Assembly (NCBI RefSeq): GCF_902167145.1
Contig: NC_050100.1
Span: 216,622,081 to 216,686,080, forward strand
Direction of reading: 5' to 3'
DNA: 64,000 nt
Source: Zea mays
Taxonomy: Eukaryota > Streptophyta > Magnoliopsida > Poales > Poaceae
Shown here: one piece after another, positions 1 to 9,898 of the stretch
Position numbering within the stretch: position 1 is the stretch's first letter
Layout of the letters: every line of letters starts with the position of its first letter
Made by a program: the position numbers and the translations under genes
Notes under the pieces: model-generated
What the model saw: only the letters and a program-made list of their open reading frames with translations
Told to the model about the DNA's origin: nothing
The model's database searches: none

Positions 1-47
1 TATAGTAGGCAGAGCAACAGTAGCATGCAAACTTACTTTCCTGCTAA

Positions 48-333
48 GAGCATCTCCAAGAGACTAGCTAAATAACTTGTCAAGCTAAATTTTAGCTACT
101 TAATAGCATAATAGCCCTCTAAGAGAGTAGCCATTTAACTTGCTAAGCTATCTGACGCTCTAAATTAACTCATTCACTAGCTAAATTTGGCTAGCAACTC
201 TCGCTAGCCAAGCTAAATTGCATTTTGGAGAGTCTGTTGGAATGAAATGTTATATATAGAGTTTAATATTTATGGAGAGACAGATAAAGAGTCAAATAGA
301 GAGTCAAAAATAAAGAGTTTCTTGAAAATGCTC
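48..333. mobile_element. Tourist-like MITE
   Basis: A 286-bp element has imperfect terminal inverted repeats: GAGCATCTCCAAGAGAC on the left, and the complement of a matching GAGCATTTTCAAGAAAC on the right. It is flanked by the trinucleotide TAA at 45-47 and 334-336, the target duplication expected for PIF/Harbinger (Tourist) MITEs. The interior is AT-rich and repeats the word TAGCTA(A). No coding capacity is seen. The family name is inference. Confidence 0.65.
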
Positions 334-339
334 TAACGG

Positions 340-931
340 CACAACCATTAATGGTAAAAACATAACCTCCTCTTATCCAAATTACCAACATAACTAGAAT
401 CAACGTAACCGACATGTCTATCTCTAGATTCCCTATATTGCATACATGCATTAGAAGTACTTGGCAAATATCTAAAAACCTATCAAACAACCCTCCAATG
501 CTCCTTACCATGGTTAGTCATTAATCTACTGATAACACTCAAGCGTGACATAAACTAGGGTGAGAACAAACCTTAACATATATAAGACAACCAATTGCAC
601 TGGAATATCTAACTCTAGACATGTATTCAATATCGTCACCCGACTCTAGACATAAAGCTAAGGATATTCTAAAATATATAACTAATGGAGCATTCTCGAA
701 GTTTACATTATGTATATTAAAACAATGAAAACCCTTTTTAATATAACCTTGCTGAATAAGGTATAACTTGCTAGATTTCCTATCTCCAACAATTTTCATA
801 CCAAGAATTTTGTCAACTGGAACTAAGTCATTCATATAAAACTATGTACCAGCTATTTCTGGTTTTTCTTCGCATCAATTATCATATCATTGACATAAAT
901 AAGCAAATAAAAATATAAGTTATTAACAATC
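340..931 (-). pseudogene. Old Ty1/copia pol relic, reverse-transcriptase C-terminal part
   Basis: Minus-strand translation around 539-835 gives recognisable copia reverse-transcriptase/connection motifs, including LGMKIVGDRKSSKLYLIQQ and DIEYMSRVRYSSAIGCL. Frames are broken and stops are frequent. Near 860-900 a degraded YV(N)DM motif corresponds to the YVDD active site. The relic continues on the far side of element 1 at 13716: element 1 inserted into it and duplicated caatc (927-931 and 13716-13720). It is clearly older and far more decayed than the elements around it and cannot make a functional protein. Confidence 0.75.
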
Positions 932-2393
932 TGAAAGGATCATGATGCCCAAGAGGGGGGGTGAATTGGGCTTTTCTAAAAATCAACACTAATTAAAACC
1001 TAAGCAAGAGCTAAACAAGAGCCCAACTTCACCCCAACAACTAGCACTAAGAAAATGATACTAGAAATGTAACAAAGCTAAGACAATGCTTTAAATACTT
1101 GCTAAACAAATACACAAAGTAAAGGGCTTGAATTAAGTGCGGAATGTAAAGCAAAGTTTAGAAGACTCCTCCAATTTTTCCCGAGGTATCGAAGAGTCGG
1201 CACTCTCCACTAGTCCTCGTTGGAGCACCCGCGCAAGGGTATCGCTCCCCCTTGGTCCTCGCAAGAACCAAGTGCTCACTACGAGATGATCATTTGCCAC
1301 TCCGGCGCGGTGGATCCCTCGAGACCGCTTACAAACTTGAGTCGGGTCACCAACAAGATCTTCACGGTGATCACCGAGCTCCCAACGCCACCAAGCCGTC
1401 TAGGTGATGCCGATCACCAAGAGTAACAAGCCATAGACTTTCGCTTGACCAAGAGAAGCCTAATGCAAGTGGTGTGTGCTCTAGGTGGCTCTCACTAGCA
1501 CTAATGAGGAACAAGCGCGGATTATGATTCTCTAATCTCCTCACTAGGCTTTTGGTGCTTGCAATGCTCTACCAATGTGCTGGAATAAATGTGGAGTGCA
1601 AGACATTGAATATGGTGGGTGGAAGGGGTATAAATAGCCCTCACCCACCAACTAGCCGTTCCAGGCATTCACTGCGCGATGGCGCACCGGACAGTCCGGT
1701 GCGCCACCGGTGCACCACCGGTGCGCCACCGGTGCGCCAACGGTCACTTCCAACGGCTAGTTCTGACAGGGAGCCGTTGGACTGATGGCGCACCGGACAG
1801 TCCGGTGCGGTGTCCGGTGTGCCACTAAAATTCAACTCAGAACACTGCGCTCTCGGGTTTCTGCGAAGGGGAGACTCTCTGCCGTGGACCAGCCTGGCCC
1901 CACCTGGCAGAGGGTGCACCGGACAGTCCGGTGCACACCGGACAGTCCGGTGCCCCAAGGCCAGAAACACTAACTCTAGTTTTTCAGCTGATTTTCAAAT
2001 CGGTTTTCGTTCTAACTTGTGTGTGAGTTCTAGAGTGACACCTAGCACTGTATATGAGTGTGATTATGCACCAACACTACACTAGAACTCTCTTGGTCAA
2101 ACTACTCATCGACAACCCCTCTTTATAGTACGGCTAAAAGAGAATAAAAGTCCTAACTAAATCGCGAGTGTCCACATCTCCTTGACACTCGGACTCCGTA
2201 GTCCTTCACCTTTTGTTCCGTCGTTTTAGCCGTCGCTTCGAGTTCTTATCTCCGGGATTGTTTTCACCGTTGTAGTACTTCTACCTGTCATGCGACCTAA
2301 CTTACCATTTGTCTCTGCAAAACACACGTTAGTCACATATAATATTACGTTGTCATTAATCACTAAAACCAACCAGGGGCCTAGATGCTTTCA
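932..2393 (-). repeat. Element 1 3' LTR
   Basis: This LTR of 1462 bp starts TGAAAGGATC and ends TGCTTTCA on the plus strand. U3 palindromes of the CACCGGACAGTCCGGTG type sit at 1685-1952. A TATA-like TATTTATA (minus strand; TATAAATA on the plus) lies near 1630-1640. Compared with the other LTR it lacks one 33-bp palindrome unit and has a rearranged run of CCACCGGTGCG repeats near 1700-1745. Confidence 0.93.
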
Positions 2394-2408
2394 ATCTCCC
2401 CCTTTTTG
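2394..2408 (-). other. Element 1 polypurine tract
   Basis: Directly inside the 3' LTR the minus strand reads CAAAAAGGGGGAGAT, a purine tract in the place where plus-strand DNA priming occurs. Elements 2 and 3 have the same tract at the same place. The following 2409-2834 is non-coding and holds no other feature I can support. Confidence 0.85.
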
Positions 2409-2834
2409 GTGATTGATGACAACCCTACAAGTTTTGTGAGAGTAGTTTGTTTTGAAGATTCTGTCAATAGAAAGAATGGTTAGTTATACTCAGTAATTTT
2501 TGACAGAAAGAATGTGTATCATGATAATAATAAGAGTGAGCGCATACACATCATAATATTCTTGTTCATATAAAAGTGAAGTTAAATTAATGAAACAAGA
2601 GCTGGAAGACTGGTGATAAAATATAAGGTGAAAACGTAATACACACAGTCAACCATAAGCAACGAGAGTATATGACGAGTTTGTGAGCCAAAAACATCAA
2701 GCTAGTACAGAGAGTAGCAGGCACAAATATTACATCAAAAGGACACTGACTCTCTACTAACTCTCTAACTCCCCCTAGCTCTCACAACTCATATCTCTCC
2801 CCCTTTGGCGTCAAACACCAAAAGGGACCTGAAC

Positions 2835-4985
2835 CTAAACATCTGAAGCAGGAGGAGGCGGCGGGGGCGTATCCGGTCGAGGTCGAGGTAGCAGAGCGAA
2901 CACCGACGGAGGGTCAGAGTCAGTCTCGGATCCAGGATCTGCGGTAGAAGCTGGAGCTGGTACTGACTCGGACGCAGGCAGCGCCGCAGGAGCTACCGGA
3001 ACAGAAGCGGTCACAGATACTGCCACAGCAGTAGTGGTAACAGCAGATGCTGGTGGCACTGGCGGCTGCAGGCAGACAGAGCTGAGAACCGGAGAAGTGA
3101 ACGCCAAGGTGACCGGCCGGAGCGGAGAGGTACCACCAGGGGGTCCAGACAGAATGGATGGCACCACTGGAGCGTGGAGCGGAGGAGGTGGAACAGACTG
3201 AACTGGAGGTACTGAGATACCAGTATGCTGAAGCATAAGAGCCATGAATGCCCTAGTCTCAGCCCGATCCTGAAGCATCTGCTGCTGAAGGGCATCCTGC
3301 CTGTCCTGCATGCTCTGCTGAAGGGCATCCTGCCTGTCCTGTATGTTCTGAAACATCGAGAGCATCCTCTCGGATAACCGGGCCTGCTCGGCCGCCAGGT
3401 TGGCCAGAATCGCAGCAAGAGCAGGGTCCAAAGCCGGAGAAGGAACAGGGGCAGCACTAGAACTCCCAGCCTCATGATCATGTGAGCGTGGAGGCATAGG
3501 AGGCGGAGGCGGAGGAGGAACCCCAAAATCATCATCATCATCATCATCATCTGCTGTACCCTGAGTATCAAACTGTCGAAGTGCTGCATCCTCGGCCTGA
3601 GAATCAAACACAGAAGCAGAGGCTGGCACAGGAATCTCAGGAGCAGGACGGTAAGATCCAAATACAAGGCGAGAGGCCTCAAGTGTGCTCTGAAATCGAG
3701 GTGGCTGAATCAGCTGTGCAAAGATGTGGCACAAGTAGTGAGCATACGGTAACTGCCGACGAGCACGAATCCCATCCAGAACGGTGTCCTCGATCTCACA
3801 GATCAGGAAGTCCACAACATCAAACTGTGAGTGGGATACCAGGGCACCAAGGAGCCAAAGCTGAATATGAGTGGTAGCCTCCCTGTATCCCATCCTCGGC
3901 AGGAGTGTCCGTCTGACGAGCTCATATAAGCACTTCGATGCTGTGGTAAAGTCTGCCGGTGAACGTCGCGACCCATCTGAAAAGGGCGGGCGGAACAGAG
4001 CCGCGACGTGAGCTGTCCCTGGAGCCACACCGCCGTGAGGGCGACGAGGAGGATCAGAAGTGCCGTAGCAGAGGCTGTGAAGGCGAGTCGTCGACTCAGG
4101 GAATCCAAACAGCTGTCGGATCTGACTGGCAGTGATCGTGACATCCTCGCGCTCAAAGCGGAACCTCATCCAGTGATGATCCGGGTCAATCCAAACAGAG
4201 GCGTAGAAGACGCGGACCCACTCCTCAACATATCGGCCGCTGATAGTCAGAAGGGTCAGGAGGCCAGGCAGATAGGTGAGATGCGCCTCAGACTCAGCAC
4301 CGGCTGCAAGCAAGAAAGCTGGAAGATCCAAAAGGCGGTGCACTCGCAGCGCAATCTGAGCAGACATCTGAGCCCTGAAGAATGACTCCTGAATCCGTGT
4401 GCTGAAAAGAACTCCTGCTGCTGGGTCTCTCTGAGCTGGCAGCCAAGACTCCACGGGTACGTACCTGAACCGACGTACCCGGGCTGCAGTAGCACGCTGA
4501 AGATCAAACAGACGAGGATCCGAAGCCAGTGGACGGACCTCAGTCTCATCACGCTCCCGGAAGCGAGGTGGAGGGACAGGTGGAGCTGAAGCAGGAGCGA
4601 GGGCAGGGGAAGCAGTGGAAGCTGGCGTAGTGCTGGTAGTGGGTATGGCGGTGGAGGTGGATGGAGCAATAGGAGTGACTGGAGCAGGCAGAGTGGGTGG
4701 CGGAGTGGAAGCGGAGGTGTGAGTGGAGGAGCGAGACCGGGAGGCGAGACGACGAGCACGAAAAGCAATCTGATCTGAAGGTACATCCGGCTGATCTCCA
4801 AGTGCTGCCTGTGCAGCGGCTGCTGCAGCTGCTGCTGCTGCACGAGCCTCTCTGTCCGAACGCCGCTTCTTGCGGCCTTCCTGCTGCTCCAAAAAGACAG
4901 TCTTGCCCTTCACCTGCCTGAAGGAGCGACGAGGGTCCTCGTCATCGCCACCCCCTGACGCCGACGCATTCTTTGTGTGCGGCAT
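2835..4985 (-). CDS. Sirevirus ORF3 (env-position protein), 716 aa
   Basis: An uninterrupted frame lies between pol and the 3' LTR. The N-terminus (about 1-160) is basic, then Ala/Ser/Thr/Pro-rich. The middle (about 165-430) is a globular region with W/F-rich patches such as EEWVRVFYASVWIDP and TASQIRQLFGFPES; it resembles the domain called putative plant transposon protein that is found in plant retrotransposon ORFs (family recognition from memory). Then come an acidic Asp run and a poly-Pro run, two copies of a QDRQDALQQ repeat predicted to be coiled coil (about 565-600), and a Pro/Ala/Val-rich tail. I see no signal peptide or clear membrane span, so an envelope role is not supported. The ATG at 4985 follows a candidate 5' UTR intron (donor CCAG/GTAGAC at 5071, acceptor TTTGCAG at 4999). 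Its function is unknown. Confidence 0.8.
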   Translation of the reverse strand: MPHTKNASASGGGDDEDPRRSFRQVKGKTVFLEQQEGRKKRRSDREARAAAAAAAAAAQAALGDQPDVPSDQIAFRARRLASRSRSSTHTSASTPPPTLPAPVTPIAPSTSTAIPTTSTTPASTASPALAPASAPPVPPPRFRERDETEVRPLASDPRLFDLQRATAARVRRFRYVPVESWLPAQRDPAAGVLFSTRIQESFFRAQMSAQIALRVHRLLDLPAFLLAAGAESEAHLTYLPGLLTLLTISGRYVEEWVRVFYASVWIDPDHHWMRFRFEREDVTITASQIRQLFGFPESTTRLHSLCYGTSDPPRRPHGGVAPGTAHVAALFRPPFSDGSRRSPADFTTASKCLYELVRRTLLPRMGYREATTHIQLWLLGALVSHSQFDVVDFLICEIEDTVLDGIRARRQLPYAHYLCHIFAQLIQPPRFQSTLEASRLVFGSYRPAPEIPVPASASVFDSQAEDAALRQFDTQGTADDDDDDDDFGVPPPPPPPMPPRSHDHEAGSSSAAPVPSPALDPALAAILANLAAEQARLSERMLSMFQNIQDRQDALQQSMQDRQDALQQQMLQDRAETRAFMALMLQHTGISVPPVQSVPPPPLHAPVVPSILSGPPGGTSPLRPVTLAFTSPVLSSVCLQPPVPPASAVTTTAVAVSVTASVPVAPAALPASESVPAPASTADPGSETDSDPPSVFALLPRPRPDTPPPPPPASDV

Positions 4986-6656
4986 CCTGAACTAAAGTCT
5001 GCAAATGAGATAGAGAGACTAAGCACAGAGCAAAAGTGACCGATAGATTTAGCAAAGAGTGAGATGTCTACCTGGAAAGCTCACACACGAGGTGACGATC
5101 CAGGCAGGACGGGAGACGGCACACGGTCACACAAGGTCACTGAAATGACAGAAGAGGTGAGCACGTATTAGTCACATAGTCATAAGCATATGAAATGTGA
5201 ATAAATACATACACAGAGAGATATGGCACGAGACAGGACGATCAATAAGTCAAACGACGTGAAAACGGCGTTTGACAGACAAATAGAGACATAGGATGAT
5301 TGGAATTTGAATTGAGGCGCGAAATGATGTGGGATTGAGCCGATACTTCACGAATAGGTTTATATAGGTCAATATGAGTGAAGTGTGTGCTTGGTTTGAA
5401 TTTAGGCGAAGAAATAGGGATTTGGGCACTCGGCTCGGAAACGATTGCTCAAATCGGGAAATGTGGTAAAATTTAAGCCTGGAATCTCGGATTGGCGTGA
5501 AATTTGGCAAGTGGGTTACTGGAAGTGTTGTGAAGGTGCCTGAAAAATTTGGGTTCAATTGGAGCAAGTTTGGCTGGTTTGGGCATTTCACCGAGCACGT
5601 GGTGTGCGGGGAGTTAGGGTTTCGGTGAAACGGTTATTTGAGGTGGGAAAACCCTCCCGAAGGAGCTAGGAACCTGCAAGGATGTTTAAGGCACACAGGG
5701 GAACACATTTCACAAAGGGAAATCACCAGATTTCACAGGATTTAGAGTTATTGCACAAAGGGAAGAGGTGGGAGGCTCTGCTCACCAGAACAGAGAAGAA
5801 CTGAGGGAGTGAGAGTGAGCAAGAGCTGCTCACCGAGGGGGAAGAGAACTGGCGAGGTCGCTGGAGCCCAGTCGGGGACGGTGGCCGCCGGAGGAGGAAG
5901 TTCGCCGGCGGGGGAGAGGAGAATCGCCAGAGAACAGAGAGCGCGGGTGCTGGCTGGGAAAGAAAAGGAGCCTCTGGCTCGGCTCTGCGGGCTGGAGGCT
6001 TTTTTTTTAAAAAACGCGATATGGGCGCACCGGACAGTATACAGTGCCTGTCCGGTGCACACCGGACAGCGCACAGTAGCTGTCCGGTGAACCACCGGAC
6101 AGCGCACAGGAAAATTGAATTTTAGCGTGCGGCTGCCGGTGCACCGGACATTGCACAGTGCAGTGTCCGGTGCACACCGGACTGTCCGGTGAGCCCAGAC
6201 AGAGGAGAGTTTGGAAAATTTTGATTTTTTCTATCTAACTCCCAACCAAACCAAATCCCAACTTATAATCACTCAAAATAACACTTGTTGGGACAGGTAT
6301 TGGCACCCTCATATACTTTTCAAAATATTTTGCCATAGGCTAGATAATTTTTAGAGAAAATAGGCAAATGGTGAAATTTGCATTTTGGCTTGCACTAGGG
6401 GTTTTCAAGAGTGATTTGAGTTTTGAATACTCCCCCTAAGTGCAGTACCTTATGCATATTTCAAGAACCAATAATTGCATGAAAAGTAAGAATTTTAAGT
6501 GCTAAAAGCTTAAAAACTAAGACTTGTCAGGTTTGACCCAAGTTAAGCTTTTTCACTCGCTTTGTTGGCGGTTATCTCAACTAGGTTAGACAAGTCCTAG
6601 ATGCAATACAAGGAATTTAAATATGCAATGCAAGCTTGACAACACCATTTGACATT
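4986..6656 (-). promoter_or_regulatory. Non-coding region upstream of ORF3 with U3-like palindromes
   Basis: On the minus strand this 1.7-kb stretch between pol and ORF3 carries a palindrome array at 6028-6191 (CACCGGACAG..CTGTCCGGTG types), then an A/T-rich TTTTTTAAAAAAAAA stretch, a GC-rich leader with a CACGTG core near 5595, and a small candidate intron just before the ORF3 start. The same palindromes lie upstream of the TATA region in the LTRs, so this may be an internal promoter for ORF3. That role is inference. 6192-6656 is AT-rich with no other feature. Confidence 0.45.
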
Positions 6657-9600
6657 TCACATAAAATTTCTGAGATCAAGAATATTTAGTTCATTCCTCA
6701 ACATGCAAAAGCGGGTCTTATCAAGTGGCTTAGTGAAAATATCCGCTAATTGATCTTCCGACCTCACTCCTTCTAAAATGATATCTCCTTTAGCAACATG
6801 ATCTCTAAGGAAGTGATGACGGATATCAATGTGCTTGGTGCGAGAGTGTTGTACAGGATTATTAGCAATTTTAACAGCACTTTCATTATCACACAACAAA
6901 GGTACCTTTTCTAGAACTACACCATAGTCTAGAAGAGTTTGTTTCATATATAAAATCTGTGTGCAACAAGCACCTGCGGCAATGTATTCTGCTTCGGCAG
7001 TTGACAAGGCAACACTATTTTGCTTTTTGGATGTCCATGAAACTAGTGATCTACCAAGCAGATGGCATCCCCCAGAAGTACTTTTCCTATCAATTTTGCA
7101 ACCGGCATAATCCGAATCGGAATAGCCAATTAAATCAAAAGTAGCTCCTTTGGGATACCACAGACCAACGCTTGTGGTGTGCTTGAGATACCTAAGAATT
7201 CTCTTAACAGCGCGAAGATGAGCTTTCTTAGGATTAGATTGAAATCTAGCACACATGCAGACACTAAACATAATATCGGGCCTAGATGCGGTAAGGTATA
7301 ATAAACTACCAATCATAGAACGGTAGAGAGTTTGATTAACCGGGTTACCTCCCTCATCTAAGTCGAGATGTCCATTTGTAGGCATGGGGGTCTTGATTGG
7401 TTTGCACTTCTCCATGTTGAACCTTTTCAACAAGTCTTTGGTATACTTCTCTTGTGAGAGAAAGTTACCATCTTTCATTTGCTTGACTTGAAAGCCGAGG
7501 AAGTATGTTAGCTCACCAATCATTGACATCTCGAACTCCTTCGACATCAACTCACCAAATTCCTTGCAATGATAGTCATTTGTCGAGCCAAAGATTATAT
7601 CATCAACATATACTTGACAAATGAAAATATCACCGTTGTGTTTCTTTGTGAAGAGAGTTGTGTCGACGGTCCCGATCTTGAAGCCTTTTTCGATGAGGAA
7701 GTCGCGAAGACGCTCATACCAAGCCCTTGGAGCTTGCTTTAGCCCATAAAGCGCCTTGGACAACCTGTAAGCATGGTTAGGATATCTAGGGTCTTCAAAT
7801 CCAGGCGGTTGCTCAACATATACAAGTTCATTTATGAAGCCATTTAAAAATGCACTTTTTACATCCATTTGATAAAGTTTTATATCATAGCATGATGCAT
7901 ATGCAAGTAGGATACGGATGGCTTCCAGTCGAGCAACCGGGGCAAAGGTCTCTCCAAAATCTAAGCCTTCAACTTGAGAGAATCCCTTTGCGACAAGTCT
8001 TGCCTTGTTTCTTACAATCACACCTTGATCATCTTGTTTGTTTCTGAACACCCACTTTGTTCCAATGATTCTTGCATCTTGTGGGGGCTTCTCCAGGGTC
8101 CAAACTTCGTTACGGGTGAAGTTGTTAAGTTCTTCATGCATGGCATTCACCCAGTCCGGATCCTGTAGCGCCTCATCTATACAAGTAGGCTCAACACAAG
8201 AAACAAAAGAGTGATGTTCAATAAAATTAGCATGTCTATGTGATCGAGTAATAACCCCTTGTGAAGGACTCCCGATGATTTGGTTTTGAGGGTGAGCTTG
8301 AAGTAGTGATGAGTTTCTCCTGTCAACCACTTGGGAAGAAGATCCTGGAGCATCAACATCTTCGGCTTGTACCCTTGCTTGTTCATGAGAGACAAATGTA
8401 TCTTCATTTGCATGCCTCTCATCTTTTTCATCATCTTGTGGTACATTTGATGAAGAAGGCCTGTCAATGATTTGCACCTCTTCTTCATCTTCTTTTGGTT
8501 TGATAGCTCCAATAGGCATGTTCTTCATTGCTTCCCTAAGTGGCTCATCACCTACATCATCAAGATTTTCAAGTGCTCCTTGGGAGCCATTAGTCTCATC
8601 AAATTCCACATCATATGTTTCTTCTACCACGCCAGTGGCATGGTTGAAAACTCGATATGCTTTGGACTTTAATGAATAACCCAAAAGAAAACCAATATCA
8701 CAACGTCTTTGAAACTTCCCTAGGTGATGGCGTTTCTTGTAGATGTAGCATTTGCACCCAAATACCCGGAAGAAAGAGACGTCTGGCTTTTTCCCATTTA
8801 GCAGTTCATAAGGAGTCTTCGCAAGTAGCCGGTGAGGAAATAGCCTGTTTGATGCATAACAAGCAGTGTTGACAGCTTCGGCCCAAAACCTCTCCGGTGT
8901 ATTATACTCATCAATCATTGTTCTTGCAAGGGTGATCAAGGTCCTATTTTTCCTTTCAACAACTCCATTTTGTTGAGGTGTATATGTGGCAGATACTTCA
9001 TGCTTGATCCCAATTTCATCACAGTACTCATGAATGTTGGTGTTGTCAAATTCTTTGCCATTGTCACTTCTGATCTTCTTAATCTTGCAATCAAATTTAT
9101 TTTGAGCTTTCTTGGCAAACTTTTTGAATATAGATGCAACTTCAGATTTGTCATGGAGAAAGAACACCCAGGTGTATCTTGAGAAGTCATCAACAATCAC
9201 TAGACAGTAGAGGTTGCCACCGGCACTGACATAATTTGTAGGTCCAAATAAATCCATGTGAAGTAGTTCCAGTGGCCTTGATGTTGACATGAAAGCTTTA
9301 GTGGGATGTGTATTAGCAACTTGCTTTCCAGCTTGACATGCACTGCATGGCTTGTCTTTTTCAAACACCACATCCTTTAAACCTCTAACCATATCTTTCT
9401 TTAATACCTTCTTGAGTGTGCTCATCCCAACATGTGCAAGCCTCCTATGCCAAAGCCATCCAAGAGAAGCTTTGGTGAAGAGGCAAGTTCTTAAGTCTGC
9501 ATCTTCTGAAGTGAAATCCACTAAGTAGAGGTTGTTGTATCTAAATCCCTTGAATACCATTGATTCATCATCCATTTTTGTTACAATAACCTCTGATGGA

Positions 9601-9878
9601 GTGAATAAGCATTGAAGTCCAAGATCACAGAGTTGTCCCACTGATAATAAATTGAAGCTTAGAGGTGCAACTAAGAGAACATTTGATATTGACAAATCAT
9701 TTGAGATTGCCACCTTGCCAAGTCCTTGCACTTTTCCTTTTGAGTTGTCTCCAAATGTGATTTTATCTTGACCATCAACCTTTTCATCTAGTGAGGTGAA
9801 CATCCGTGGGTTGCCTGTCATATGTTGTGTGCATCCACTGTCAATAACCCAATGGCTCCCACCGGTCTTGTAGTTCAC
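6657..9878 (-). CDS. pol: Element 1 pol polyprotein (protease, integrase, RT, RNase H)
   Basis: About 1073 residues in one open frame. The order is that of Ty1/copia: protease with DSGCTQHM (about 13-20); a GAG-pre-integrase/HHCC zinc region with HRRLAHVG and CSACQAGK (about 140-190); an integrase core with [17 protein letters not shown] and the acidic residue in [14 protein letters not shown] (about 200-310); reverse transcriptase with [13 protein letters not shown] and the YVDDIIFGS active site; and RNase H with [22 protein letters not shown] and a final DIFTKPLD motif. All key residues are present and I see no frameshift, so it appears intact. The frame opens right after a TAG at 9879-9881 and has no ATG at its start, so pol is not made by simple initiation. 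It is in another frame from gag and does not overlap it. Confidence 0.95.
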   Translation of the reverse strand: MNYKTGGSHWVIDSGCTQHMTGNPRMFTSLDEKVDGQDKITFGDNSKGKVQGLGKVAISNDLSISNVLLVAPLSFNLLSVGQLCDLGLQCLFTPSEVIVTKMDDESMVFKGFRYNNLYLVDFTSEDADLRTCLFTKASLGWLWHRRLAHVGMSTLKKVLKKDMVRGLKDVVFEKDKPCSACQAGKQVANTHPTKAFMSTSRPLELLHMDLFGPTNYVSAGGNLYCLVIVDDFSRYTWVFFLHDKSEVASIFKKFAKKAQNKFDCKIKKIRSDNGKEFDNTNIHEYCDEIGIKHEVSATYTPQQNGVVERKNRTLITLARTMIDEYNTPERFWAEAVNTACYASNRLFPHRLLAKTPYELLNGKKPDVSFFRVFGCKCYIYKKRHHLGKFQRRCDIGFLLGYSLKSKAYRVFNHATGVVEETYDVEFDETNGSQGALENLDDVGDEPLREAMKNMPIGAIKPKEDEEEVQIIDRPSSSNVPQDDEKDERHANEDTFVSHEQARVQAEDVDAPGSSSQVVDRRNSSLLQAHPQNQIIGSPSQGVITRSHRHANFIEHHSFVSCVEPTCIDEALQDPDWVNAMHEELNNFTRNEVWTLEKPPQDARIIGTKWVFRNKQDDQGVIVRNKARLVAKGFSQVEGLDFGETFAPVARLEAIRILLAYASCYDIKLYQMDVKSAFLNGFINELVYVEQPPGFEDPRYPNHAYRLSKALYGLKQAPRAWYERLRDFLIEKGFKIGTVDTTLFTKKHNGDIFICQVYVDDIIFGSTNDYHCKEFGELMSKEFEMSMIGELTYFLGFQVKQMKDGNFLSQEKYTKDLLKRFNMEKCKPIKTPMPTNGHLDLDEGGNPVNQTLYRSMIGSLLYLTASRPDIMFSVCMCARFQSNPKKAHLRAVKRILRYLKHTTSVGLWYPKGATFDLIGYSDSDYAGCKIDRKSTSGGCHLLGRSLVSWTSKKQNSVALSTAEAEYIAAGACCTQILYMKQTLLDYGVVLEKVPLLCDNESAVKIANNPVQHSRTKHIDIRHHFLRDHVAKGDIILEGVRSEDQLADIFTKPLDKTRFCMLRNELNILDLRNFM

Positions 9879-9898
9879 CTACATTCACAGACAATTCA
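9879..9898 (-). other. gag-pol junction with splice-acceptor-like TGTAG
   Basis: On the minus strand gag ends TGA (9898-9896) and 14 nt follow before the codon TAG at 9881-9879. The pol frame begins exactly after that AG, at GTGAACTAC. The same arrangement, a gag stop followed within 20 nt by ..TGTAG/G, is seen in elements 2 (42958) and 3 (48185). It looks like a 3' splice site, but use in RNA is inference. Confidence 0.4.

Noticed and set aside
1685..1952. Regularly spaced palindromes that look like a CRISPR or regulatory repeat array
   Set aside because: They lie in LTR U3 regions, recur in every Sirevirus LTR of the window and match the known Sirevirus palindrome; spacers are short and not unique.
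1220..2085. Several frames with HRTVRCTPDSPV-like repeats (also in the other LTRs)
   Set aside because: They are translations of the CACCGGACAGTCCGGTG palindromes inside LTRs and occur on both strands.
4256..4843. Gln/Leu/Pro-rich frame overlapping ORF3
   Set aside because: Shadow of ORF3 in another frame; composition comes from its Ala/Pro-rich codons.
2835..4985. Calling ORF3 an envelope glycoprotein
   Set aside because: No signal peptide, no clear membrane span and no Cys-rich ectodomain; only its position matches env-like genes.
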